Positions 1 to 6,350 of a stretch of DNA of 6,350 nucleotides are shown here, piece after piece. The position numbers were made by a program, and so were the translations under genes. The stretch is taken from assembly GCA_017551425.1 (NCBI GenBank), contig JAFZLQ010000081.1, positions 1 to 6,350 of the forward strand. The letters run 5' to 3'. Each line of letters starts with the position of its first letter. The stretch's first letter is position 1. Source of the stretch: Bacteroidales bacterium (GTDB lineage: Bacteria > Bacteroidota > Bacteroidia > Bacteroidales > UBA932). The notes beneath the pieces were generated by a model. The model saw nothing but the letters and a program-made list of their open reading frames with translations, had not been told where the DNA came from and did not search any database.

Positions 1-294
1 GGAAAGCACTTGCTGGCTTTCAGGCCCAAGGCGTCCGAAGACAACGAGCACACCACTACGGTAATCCGCAACGAAGACGGCCAGGAGGTGCTTTTCCGCC
101 AGATTGCGGGCACCTTCGCACGCCGTATAGTCTGTTATTCGGAAGAGGGGAGCGAAGTGAGTGCCGGGGATCAGTGCGGCATCATCAAATTCGGCTCCAG
201 GCTCGATATCTACCTTCCGCTGGATGCTGATGTAAAGGTAAAGGTGGGGGACTCGGTGCGCGCCATCGACAGCGTCATAGCGAATCTGCCTTAA
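1..294 (+). CDS. psd: Phosphatidylserine decarboxylase, C-terminal part (5' end outside window)
   Basis: This enzyme decarboxylates phosphatidylserine to phosphatidylethanolamine at the cytoplasmic membrane, using a pyruvoyl group made by self-cleavage. The frame is open from base 1, so the 97 visible codons are only the 3' part; the TTG at 10-12 is an internal Leu codon, not a start. The key sign is the segment IIKFGSRLDIYLP, in which F-G-S is the processing site. Cleavage between Gly (193-195) and Ser (196-198) would release the beta chain and convert Ser into the pyruvoyl group of the short alpha chain. The preceding RQIAGTFARRIVCY block is also typical of the short PSD class (roughly 210-230 residues) found in Bacteroidota, Archaea and Alphaproteobacteria. 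The gene stops with TAA at 292-294, converging on and overlapping ispG by 20 bp. pssA, a common psd neighbour, is not directly downstream. The family call is secure; full length cannot be judged. Confidence 0.93.
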   Translation, partial: GKHLLAFRPKASEDNEHTTTVIRNEDGQEVLFRQIAGTFARRIVCYSEEGSEVSAGDQCGIIKFGSRLDIYLPLDADVKVKVGDSVRAIDSVIANLP

Positions 295-1594
295 TCAGTT
301 CCAGCAGTTTCTGCGGAGCCTCGCCCTCCGGAACGTGCCTCATTACAGGTACGTTTTTTTTGTAGATTGAGACCTTGCCGCCACCTTCCCCGACGTATCC
401 CCAGTCCGCATCGGCCATCTCTCCCGGGCCGTTCACGATGCAGCCCATGACGGCTATCACAAGCCCTTTGAGGCCTGCGGTGCGGGTCTTGACCTCTTCG
501 AAGGCCTTCTGCAGGTCATACATGGTGCGGCCGCAGCCGGGGCAGGCGATGTATTCCGGCTTGTAGAAACGCCTGCGGGCGCCCTGAAGTATCTCGTCGG
601 AAAGGTATCCGGCCAGTTCGGGGGATATCTCTTCGCCGCCGCATTTGCCGGTGATGACAAGTTCGTCGATCTCCCTGCCCAGCAGGGCCGGACCCCAGTC
701 GCAGGCGGCGTCCAGGATGAGGCGTTCGCGCGAAGGCGCGTCATAATCCGCCGTGACCGTCCCCGCCACAGTGCTGGAAGATGCCAGGGAGGACTTCAGG
801 ACCCCGCCGTAACGTTCTGAAAGGTATGAGGCGACCGGCAGCTCGGCTTCGGGGTCTTCGGTGAGCGAAACCCTGACGGTGTTGCCAATGCCCTGCGAAA
901 GCAGGGAGGCGCAGCCTATGCATGACTTGATGCGGCCGGAATCCCCGTTTCCTGCCTCGGTGACGCCCACATGGAGGGGGAACACCACGCCGCGCTCTTC
1001 CATCATCTGCTCGAGCAGGCGGTAGGCTTCCACCATCACTACGGTGTTGCTGCTCTTGAGCGACACCACCACATTGAGGAAATCCTTTTCAAGGCACATT
1101 TCCAGCCATTCCATGGCCGCCTTGGCCATGCCGAGGGGCGTGTTGCCGTAAAGGCCGGTGATGTAGCTTCCGAGCGATCCGTGGTTGACTCCGACGCGGA
1201 CGGCGGTACCGTGCTCGCGGCAGACGTCCAGGAAGCGCGCGAACTGAGCGCAGGCTTCGGCATGGTCGGGATGGAAATTGCCGGGATTGATGCGCACCTT
1301 CTCCGCTATCGCGGCCATGGCAATGGCCGTCTGCGAAGAGAAATGTATGTCCGCAACCAACGGAGTGTCAATGCCTTGCGAGCGGAGCGAAGCCTTGATG
1401 CGGCTGAAACTCTCCACGTCCTGCATGCCGGGAACTGTGATGCGGATGAGCTGAGCGCCAGCAGCCGCGAGCCGCCTGCACTGCTGCACCGTAGCGTCCA
1501 CGTCGGAGGTGTGGGTGTTGCACATGGTCTGGACGACTATGGGCTGCCCCGGGCCGATGAGGACTTTACCTGCCTTTGCCGTTATTCTTTTCAT
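275..1594 (-). CDS. ispG: 4-hydroxy-3-methylbut-2-enyl-diphosphate synthase (IspG/GcpE)
   Basis: IspG reductively converts 2-C-methyl-D-erythritol 2,4-cyclodiphosphate to HMBPP in the non-mevalonate isoprenoid pathway, using a [4Fe-4S] cluster in the cytoplasm. The 439-residue product has an N-terminal TIM barrel (IVVQTMCNTHTSD near residue 20, VADIHF, EKVRINPGN, VGVNHGSLGSY, LHVGVTEAGNGDSGRIKS, IGNTVRVSLTEDP at about 236-248). The C-terminal Fe-S domain carries CPGC (Cys351, Cys354), GCIVNGPGE (Cys385, Glu392) and MADADWGYVG. These four cluster ligands have nearly the same spacing as in E. coli. About 77 extra residues separate barrel and Fe-S domain compared with E. coli, far fewer than the large insert of typical Bacteroides IspG. 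The start is ATG 1592-1594. The only other candidate, ATG 1685-1687, would add 31 residues unlike any IspG N-terminus. The chosen start lies 29 bp inside the upstream gene; no convincing Shine-Dalgarno is present. Confidence 0.96.
   Translation of the reverse strand: MKRITAKAGKVLIGPGQPIVVQTMCNTHTSDVDATVQQCRRLAAAGAQLIRITVPGMQDVESFSRIKASLRSQGIDTPLVADIHFSSQTAIAMAAIAEKVRINPGNFHPDHAEACAQFARFLDVCREHGTAVRVGVNHGSLGSYITGLYGNTPLGMAKAAMEWLEMCLEKDFLNVVVSLKSSNTVVMVEAYRLLEQMMEERGVVFPLHVGVTEAGNGDSGRIKSCIGCASLLSQGIGNTVRVSLTEDPEAELPVASYLSERYGGVLKSSLASSSTVAGTVTADYDAPSRERLILDAACDWGPALLGREIDELVITGKCGGEEISPELAGYLSDEILQGARRRFYKPEYIACPGCGRTMYDLQKAFEEVKTRTAGLKGLVIAVMGCIVNGPGEMADADWGYVGEGGGKVSIYKKNVPVMRHVPEGEAPQKLLELIKADSL
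332..361 (+). terminator. Intrinsic terminator of psd, inside the ispG 3' coding region
   Basis: A 9-bp stem is formed by AACGTGCCT (332-340) and AGGTACGTT (347-355), with one G:U wobble and the 6-base loop CATTAC. It runs straight into a T tract (354-361, eight T, six beyond the stem). It begins 38 bases after the psd stop codon and has the right polarity only for plus-strand transcripts: on the minus strand the T tract becomes an A tract ahead of the hairpin. The same bases encode the KKNVPVMRHV part of IspG near its C-terminus. The structure was read by eye and no folding energy was computed. Confidence 0.75.
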
Positions 1595-2414
1595 GTCCGT
1601 ATACGATTTCGTATGCTTCGTTTTTGAGGTCCCTGCTCGTCTTGCCGCTTCGCTTGCCGAGCTGCAGGTGAACTCCCACGGTCGCATTCAGGTCCATGGG
1701 ATACGCGAAGCGGTAATAGTATTTGCCGAAATCGCCCGGGTTGGAGTTAGGGGCGTAGATGCTGCCCCACGACCAGGCGTGACCGCCCACGTTGAAATGG
1801 AGCTCGATAGGGTCAAAGACCAGGGCGAAGCCCACTCCGGCGTACACTCCGTAATCCCAGCGGCGGTCGTAGTCGGCGAAACTGTTTTCAAGCCCTTCCG
1901 TGACGTAGTCGCCGGTACGGGTTATGGCAAGCCTGTAGGCGAGATAGGGCCCGGCGTTAATCATGAACTTGAAATGTTCTCCGTCCACATGGCCGTGGAG
2001 CAGGAACGGGAGTTCCACTATGTCGTATTTCGCTTCCGTGGCGCCTTCTATCCTGTGCAGGTAGTGGGTTTTCGGATTCTCCACGAATTTGTAACCTTCA
2101 TGCCCGTATGCGAGGCCTATCTGGAACCCGAAATAGGGGAGAAAGCCGAACATCTTCATGTACTTGGTGTACGTCACGGACATGTAGTACGGGTTGTAGA
2201 GCCAGGCCTGTTTCACGTTGGGGTTGAACAGCATCCTGGAAACGGTGGGCCCGAAGTTCACGCCTATGAGCGAATAGTCGTTAATGAGGGGCTTTTCGGG
2301 CAGTGCGAGTTCCACGGTGTCGGCGGTAAAACCCTCGAAAGCGGTCTCTTCCTGGGCGGAGAGCGCAACTCCGCACAGGAGGGCGAACAATATGGAGATC
2401 AGGCGCTTACTCAT
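1566..2414 (-). CDS. Outer-membrane beta-barrel protein, PorT-like (function unknown)
   Basis: The predicted product is a 282-residue exported protein. Residues 1-20 form a signal peptide: basic MSKR, a hydrophobic core, and ALSA followed by Gln21, a common Bacteroidota cleavage context. The one Cys in the leader sits in ALLC, which is not a lipobox, so it is not a lipoprotein. The mature part alternates aromatic and small residues as transmembrane beta strands do. VELPFLLHGHV (133-143) followed by FKFMINAGPYLAYRL (148-162) and WDYGVYAGVGFAL matches the pattern of the PorT/outer-membrane-barrel family. A polar, charged tail (about 255-282) follows the last predicted strand. The start ATG (2412-2414) overlaps the upstream lipoprotein gene by 8 bp; a TTG two codons earlier is less likely. 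The stop lies 29 bp inside ispG. No substrate or partner can be named; pairing with the upstream lipoprotein is inference. Confidence 0.85.
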   Translation of the reverse strand: MSKRLISILFALLCGVALSAQEETAFEGFTADTVELALPEKPLINDYSLIGVNFGPTVSRMLFNPNVKQAWLYNPYYMSVTYTKYMKMFGFLPYFGFQIGLAYGHEGYKFVENPKTHYLHRIEGATEAKYDIVELPFLLHGHVDGEHFKFMINAGPYLAYRLAITRTGDYVTEGLENSFADYDRRWDYGVYAGVGFALVFDPIELHFNVGGHAWSWGSIYAPNSNPGDFGKYYYRFAYPMDLNATVGVHLQLGKRSGKTSRDLKNEAYEIVYGHEKNNGKGR

Positions 2415-4206
2415 TTCCAAACATGGCTTTTATGTCGATTTGCTGCTCCAGTTCCGTGGACTTGGGCATGTTCAGGAACTTGTCTCCGGAGAACAGGAAG
2501 AACTTCACGAGTTCAGGCTGGCGGTGCTCAAGCAGGTTGCCGGTGTCCACGACGGAGTTCTCATTGATGTCCGAAGTGATCCTCAGGCAGTAGCGGCCCT
2601 CCTTGAGGTAGGGGAAGACCAGGGTGCGGTCGGAGTTGATGACGAAACTGCGCAGGATGCCGGTCATCTTCTCGTCGAGGAGATCCACTATATATTTGCC
2701 GTCCACCCCGGTGAAGACGGCGCTGAGCGTGCTCAGGGTTTCGTCCGTGGGCAGGGAGACCTTCACCTCGGTGCTGTCGGAATAGAAGCCGTCGATGTCC
2801 CTGAAAGCGCCCTGGGGGACTTTCAGGAAGTACTCGTAACCCTTCTGCAGCTCTTCCGAGGGCATTATGGTGTAGCGTCTCAGGTTGGTGCTGTCCCTCG
2901 TCACGGTGAACGTCCCGAAAGCCTCCTTCTGCTTGGGATTCACGTTGCGGAAGACCAGGGAGTCGAAGTTCTCGTAGATGATGGGAGACTTGAACTCGAG
3001 TTCGAAGCCGTACTGCTCGACGCGGTCGGCGGAGGCAGTCAGCTTATACACGCAGATGGTGTCTTCGTGTTCCAGGTTGCGCCTGTTCCTTCTGGCGTAC
3101 TTCTTCTTGAGATCGGGTTCGAGCGGAAGCTTGAGATGCTCCAGCTTCGGGGTGAGGATGCCCAGGGAGTCGGTCCTCCGGTAATTCATGAACAGGTGCA
3201 GGGTGTCGGGGAAGTCCTCCCGGGTGTTCAGCCACAGCTCCAGGCTGTCCTGGGTGGTGTTGAACTGGGAGATGACCTCGTCGGCCTTGAAGCCGCCGAA
3301 CCAGAGGGAATCGATCCAGGCATAGGGGGCATGGAAGCTCACGTAGGCCGAACGCAGGCCGGTGCGGGCCTTGTTCTTGATGTACTGCTGCGTGGGCTTC
3401 TCGCGGAAGAGGAGCAGCGTGTGCGCCACCCGGCGGGCTTCGCAGCCGAGGGTGTCGGTCATGTCATACTTGAGCAGCTCGGGGATGGTGTCGCCAACCG
3501 CCCATACGGGCTGTATGATGCTGTCGCTGAATGCGATGAGGTCTTCTTCGGGATTGTAGATATTGTTGGAGGAGGCGTCCTGCACGGCGTACAGCCTGTA
3601 TGCCGTATCCTTGAGGTAGGGAAGCACGAAGTAGCCCCATTTGTCGGTCTTGGCTGCCATGTCGGGACGCTTCAGGAATACCGCGGAATCGGAATGGTCC
3701 CTGTAAAGCATGACGGTGGCGCCTTCCACCGGGGCCAGGGTGTTGCAGTCCAGGACGACGCCCGTGGTGAACAGGGTGTCGATGGTGTCGCCGGTGGAGA
3801 ACACGAAGGTGAATCCGGGGAACTTGTTGTTCTCGTTGTTGTCCGAAATGGCGTCGTTAAGGTCGAGAGTATAGGTGGTGTTGGGTGAGAGCGGTTCCTC
3901 GAATTCCACTATGAGGCTTTTGCCCTTGATCTTGCTCTTCGGGCGTTTGGCCTGCGGCGGGGAGAGGAAAATGCTCTGGGCTTTGTCCGCCTTGACGTAT
4001 TCGTTGAAAGTGAAGACTATCTTCCCTTTCTCGAGAGGGAAGTTCAGCACCCCGGGAAGGGGCTCAATATTGACGATGAGAGGAGGTATGCTGTCCTTCT
4101 TGCCGCCGGTGGGTGCCTGGGTGGTGTTCGCGCAGGAGTGCGAGAACAACATGGGAATCAGCACCAGGGCGCTGGCAATCAGTGGGAGGAAACTGTTCTT
4201 TTTCAT
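2407..4206 (-). CDS. Ig-like (Big_5) domain lipoprotein of Bacteroidota, function unknown
   Basis: The 599-residue product has a lipoprotein-type leader (MKKN, a hydrophobic stretch, then LFSHSC). Cys25 is the likely lipidated residue, although Ser at -3 is a loose lipobox. The mature start CANTTQAPTGGKKDSIPP is characteristic of a widespread Bacteroidota envelope lipoprotein family. Residues about 38-140 resemble a bacterial Ig-like Big_5/SbsA-type domain (FTFNEYVKAD, LSPNTTYTLDL, DAISDNNENN, FVFSTGD). Residues about 147-225 look like a carboxypeptidase-regulatory/transthyretin-like beta sandwich (GVVLDCNTLAPVEGATVMLY, KTDKWGYFVLPYLKDTAYRLYAVQD). The middle is beta-rich without a recognised catalytic motif. 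The C-terminal LKEGRYCLRI followed by DINENSVVDTG (534-556) is a second sandwich-like element with an Asp/Asn-rich loop. The start ATG 4204-4206 overlaps the rel stop as ATGA, with AAGGA seven bases upstream. It is probably anchored in the outer membrane; its role is unknown. Confidence 0.87.
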   Translation of the reverse strand: MKKNSFLPLIASALVLIPMLFSHSCANTTQAPTGGKKDSIPPLIVNIEPLPGVLNFPLEKGKIVFTFNEYVKADKAQSIFLSPPQAKRPKSKIKGKSLIVEFEEPLSPNTTYTLDLNDAISDNNENNKFPGFTFVFSTGDTIDTLFTTGVVLDCNTLAPVEGATVMLYRDHSDSAVFLKRPDMAAKTDKWGYFVLPYLKDTAYRLYAVQDASSNNIYNPEEDLIAFSDSIIQPVWAVGDTIPELLKYDMTDTLGCEARRVAHTLLLFREKPTQQYIKNKARTGLRSAYVSFHAPYAWIDSLWFGGFKADEVISQFNTTQDSLELWLNTREDFPDTLHLFMNYRRTDSLGILTPKLEHLKLPLEPDLKKKYARRNRRNLEHEDTICVYKLTASADRVEQYGFELEFKSPIIYENFDSLVFRNVNPKQKEAFGTFTVTRDSTNLRRYTIMPSEELQKGYEYFLKVPQGAFRDIDGFYSDSTEVKVSLPTDETLSTLSAVFTGVDGKYIVDLLDEKMTGILRSFVINSDRTLVFPYLKEGRYCLRITSDINENSVVDTGNLLEHRQPELVKFFLFSGDKFLNMPKSTELEQQIDIKAMFGNE

Positions 4207-6350
4207 ATGTCAGTCCTTACTATCTCGGTGATGCCGTCTATCTTGCTGAGCGCCGAAATCATGGATTCGAGGCCCTTCTTGTCCCTGACCAGCAACTGTA
4301 TGTACCCTTCGAAAACGCCGTCCTGGCCGCCCAGGTGAATCTCCTGGATGTTCAGGCCCATGTTCAGGGAGATGGTCTGCGTGATGGTGTTCAGCAGCCC
4401 CACGCGGTCTATTCCCCTCAGGGAGACCCTGGCCGGGAACTCCCTTTCGGTGATTGTAATTTCGGGTACGGCCACCAGGCGGTTGCCGTGCTTGCTGGCC
4501 AGATTCTCGGCCACCGGACAGGATTTCTTGTGAGCAATAATTATACCGTCATCCCCGAGGAAACCGATCATGGGTTCGCCCGGAATGGGTTTGCAGCAGT
4601 CGGCGAGGACGTACTTGCCGTTCTGCACGGTGTTCACGTCCATGCTCTTGAGCACGTTGCCGAAGTCCTTCTGGTCGATTATGCCCAGGCCTATGCGGAA
4701 AAACAGCTCCGTCTGGTCGTTCAGCTGTGCGTATTCCAGGAACCTGCGGATAATGTCGTAACCCGGGGTGATTCCCGCCGCGTTCAGGAAGCTGTTGTAG
4801 ATGTTTCCGCCCCGTTTTACAATGTTGTCCCTGTCGCTCCTGAAATAGTCCATGACGACATTGCGGGCGTGCCTGGTCTGGAGGAAATGCAGCCATTCTA
4901 TCTTCGGGCGGCCGCTCTCGGCCGTGATAATCTCCACCTGGTCGCCGGTCCTGAGCACGTGCGAGAGCGGCACCAGCTTCATGTTGACCTTCGCCGCGAT
5001 GGCGCGGTTGCCGATATGGGTGTGGATGAGATAGGCGAAGTCGAGGGCCGTGGACCCGGCCTGGATGCTCTTCTGCTGGCCTTTCGGCGTAAACACCACG
5101 ATGTCGGTGGTGACCAGGTCCTTGTGGATGATATCCAGGAGCTCCATGGTGTTGGCGTCCTTGCTCTGCAGGATTTCCTGCACCTTGGCAAGCCAGCTGT
5201 CCATTGCGGAGTCGTTCTCGGAGATGTAGCCGTTGTTCTTGTAGGCCCAGTGGGCTGCGATACCGCGTTCGGCGATGTCGTTCATGCGCCTGGAGCGTAT
5301 CTGTACCTCCACCCAGAAGCCGGAATGGCTCATGAGGGTGCAGTGCAGGGCTTCATAGCCGTTGCTCTTGGGCGAGGAGATCCAGTCGCGGTAGCGGTCC
5401 TGCCGCTGGCCGTACAGGCTTCCGAGGATGGAGTAGATGTTGAAGGCTATGGCGCGCTCCTTGTCGAGGGAAACGCCGTCCGACTCGTAGATGATGCGGA
5501 CCGCGTAGAGGTCGTAGATCTCTTCGAAGGGGATCTTCTTGGTGCGCATCTTGAACCAGATGGAATAGGGCGACTTGATGCGCTTCCTGATTTCGAATTC
5601 GAGGTCGGCCCGCTTCAGGGCGCCTTCGATGGGGGCTATGAAACTGTCGATCTCCCTGTCGCGGAGGGCGACGTTGCGGCTGATCCGCTCGGAGATGTCG
5701 TTGTATGCGTCGGGCTCCTTGTACCGCAGCCAGATGTTCTCCATTTCGGTCTTGATCCCGTAGAGACCCAGCCTGTGGGCCAGGGGAATGAAGATGAACA
5801 TGGTCTCGGAGAGTATCTTGTCGCGCTTGTGCTCGGGCATGAACTCGATGGTGCGGCAGTTGTGGAGGCGGTCGGCCAGCTTTATCAGCGCCACCCTTAC
5901 GTCGTCATTCAGGGTGAGCAGGATACGCTTGAGATTCTCGGCCTGGTTGCTTTCGATGTCGGCACCGCCCTGGCGGTCCTGGTTGTCGAGCACGGTCTTG
6001 ATCTTGGTGAGCCCGTCCACCAGGGTGGCGATCTTGTCGCCGAACTGAGCCCGGATGTCCTCGATGGTATATGCCGTATCTTCCACCACATCGTGCAGGA
6101 GGGCGGCGGAGATGCTCTTGTAGCCGAGTCCGATCTCGCCGATCACGATCTGCGCCACCTCTATCGGGTGGATGATGTAGGGCTCGCCGGAACGGCGGCG
6201 GACGTGCCTGTGGGCGCGGTTGGCGAAATCGAAGGCCTTCCAGACCACCTCAAGTTCCTCTTCAGAATGACAGCGGCCACGGGCCATCTCCTCAAGCTCA
6301 AGCCATTTCTTCTTGATGAGGGCGTAATCTTTTATGGAGAACTTCGAGAA
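4203..6350 (-). CDS. rel: Bifunctional (p)ppGpp synthetase/hydrolase, Rel/SpoT type (5' end outside window)
   Basis: Long RSH enzyme that makes (p)ppGpp from GTP/GDP plus ATP and hydrolyses it, setting the stringent response. 715 codons are visible. The in-window ATG at 6285-6287 is probably not the start, because 21 open codons precede it to the edge with no start codon and homologues extend further. Numbering from that Met: HD hydrolase domain with SGEPYIIHP (His40), LLHDVVEDT (His65, Asp66, Glu69, Asp70) and LADRLHN (Asp139, Asn143), all present, so hydrolysis should be active. Synthetase domain about 234-349 with RIKSPYSIWFKM, RYRD (298-301), SPKSNGYEALH and VEVQIR (Glu327). RYRD resembles the basic RxKD form of bifunctional enzymes, not the acidic ExDD of RelA. 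TGS domain about 393-460 (DIVVFTPKG, HTHIGNR); Cys-rich domain with DCCKPIPG and C590; ACT domain about 617-694. It appears intact and is the first visible gene of the operon. Confidence 0.97.
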   Translation of the reverse strand, partial: FSKFSIKDYALIKKKWLELEEMARGRCHSEEELEVVWKAFDFANRAHRHVRRRSGEPYIIHPIEVAQIVIGEIGLGYKSISAALLHDVVEDTAYTIEDIRAQFGDKIATLVDGLTKIKTVLDNQDRQGGADIESNQAENLKRILLTLNDDVRVALIKLADRLHNCRTIEFMPEHKRDKILSETMFIFIPLAHRLGLYGIKTEMENIWLRYKEPDAYNDISERISRNVALRDREIDSFIAPIEGALKRADLEFEIRKRIKSPYSIWFKMRTKKIPFEEIYDLYAVRIIYESDGVSLDKERAIAFNIYSILGSLYGQRQDRYRDWISSPKSNGYEALHCTLMSHSGFWVEVQIRSRRMNDIAERGIAAHWAYKNNGYISENDSAMDSWLAKVQEILQSKDANTMELLDIIHKDLVTTDIVVFTPKGQQKSIQAGSTALDFAYLIHTHIGNRAIAAKVNMKLVPLSHVLRTGDQVEIITAESGRPKIEWLHFLQTRHARNVVMDYFRSDRDNIVKRGGNIYNSFLNAAGITPGYDIIRRFLEYAQLNDQTELFFRIGLGIIDQKDFGNVLKSMDVNTVQNGKYVLADCCKPIPGEPMIGFLGDDGIIIAHKKSCPVAENLASKHGNRLVAVPEITITEREFPARVSLRGIDRVGLLNTITQTISLNMGLNIQEIHLGGQDGVFEGYIQLLVRDKKGLESMISALSKIDGITEIVRTDI
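4214..4218 (-). promoter_or_regulatory. Possible Shine-Dalgarno AAGGA of the lipoprotein gene
   Basis: On the minus strand AAGGA lies seven bases before the ATG at 4204-4206, within the last codons of rel. It supports this start and re-initiation after the overlapping rel stop. Bacteroidota rely little on Shine-Dalgarno pairing, and none is evident before the two downstream genes, so it may be chance. Confidence 0.4.

Larger units (their letters stand above)
275..6350 (-). other. Probable operon rel - lipoprotein - barrel protein - ispG
   Basis: Four same-strand genes overlap at every junction: ATGA over 4 bp (4203-4206), ATGAGTAA over 8 bp (2407-2414), and 29 bp (1566-1594). No space exists for dedicated promoters or terminators between them. 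By eye no match to the Bacteroidota -7 box TAnnTTTG was found on the minus strand near the junctions. Any promoter serving the unit from outside lies upstream of base 6350. No minus-strand intrinsic terminator was seen between 275 and 1, so the transcript probably continues antisense into psd. Confidence 0.75.

Noticed and set aside
353..362. Slippery A-AAA-AAC run on the ispG mRNA followed by a hairpin, suggesting programmed -1 frameshifting
   Set aside because: The phase is right, but the stem starts within the slippery codons, leaving no spacer. A -1 shift would meet TAA within four codons and only clip the conserved C-terminus. The run is better explained as the T tract of the psd terminator.
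971..1627. Plus-strand open frame of 218 codons opposite ispG
   Set aside because: A His/Ala/Glu-rich shadow of the conserved ispG frame; no independent coding evidence.
1595..1687. Upstream ATG (1685-1687) as the ispG start
   Set aside because: It would add 31 residues with no likeness to IspG and extend the overlap with the barrel gene to 122 bp. No other ATG, GTG or TTG lies between it and the ATG at 1592-1594, which fits family N-termini.
1509..2567. Plus-strand open frame of 352 codons opposite ispG and the barrel gene
   Set aside because: Antisense shadow spanning parts of three real genes, with no recognisable domain, signal peptide or start context.
2691..2698. TATATTTG, a match to the Bacteroidota -7 promoter box on the plus strand
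   Set aside because: No TTTG -33 box lies at the expected distance, it sits antisense within the lipoprotein gene, and no real plus-strand gene follows. A single 8-base match is expected by chance.
2284..3888. Plus-strand open frame of 534 codons opposite the lipoprotein gene
   Set aside because: It lies entirely antisense to better-supported genes. Its translation is a low-complexity mix rich in Gly, Val, Glu and His with no motif, as expected from a reversed GC-rich, codon-biased gene.
6285..6287. ATG as the true start of rel
   Set aside because: The frame stays open for 21 codons to the window edge with helix-like sequence (YALIKKKWLELEE), and Rel homologues have residues N-terminal to this point, so the gene is cut by the window.

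Overview
The window is a gene-dense, GC-rich stretch of a Bacteroidota chromosome, most likely order Bacteroidales. The evidence is a Bacteroidota-type IspG, a Rel with a Bacteroidota-like synthetase segment, a PorT-like outer-membrane barrel whose signal peptide ends in Ala-Gln, and a lipoprotein whose mature N-terminus opens with a TGGKKD segment followed by IPP. The base composition is high for Bacteroides itself and would suit an Alistipes-like or uncultured gut/rumen lineage. That placement is inference.

Layout. Plus strand, 1-294: the 3' end of psd (phosphatidylserine decarboxylase), including its self-cleavage/pyruvoyl site. An intrinsic terminator for psd at 332-361 lies inside the 3' coding region of the opposing gene. 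Minus strand, read from 6350 down to 275: rel (bifunctional (p)ppGpp synthetase/hydrolase, 5' end outside the window), then a large Ig-like (Big_5) lipoprotein, then a PorT-like outer-membrane beta-barrel protein, then ispG (methylerythritol-phosphate pathway). Adjacent minus-strand genes overlap by 4, 8 and 29 bp, so they very probably form one translationally coupled operon. ispG and psd converge and overlap by 20 bp. No intergenic bases remain, and no RNA gene, mobile element, CRISPR array or long repeat was seen.

How the genes fit together. Rel sets the stringent-response alarmone level, IspG makes the isoprenoid precursor needed for undecaprenyl phosphate and quinones, Psd makes phosphatidylethanolamine, and the two middle genes encode envelope proteins of unassigned function. 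The theme is envelope building beside growth-rate control, but a functional link is inference from co-orientation and overlap.

No clearly new system is visible. The points most worth a second look are the psd terminator embedded in the ispG coding sequence, the unusually compact inter-domain insert of IspG, and the uncharacterised lipoprotein/barrel pair encoded between rel and ispG.
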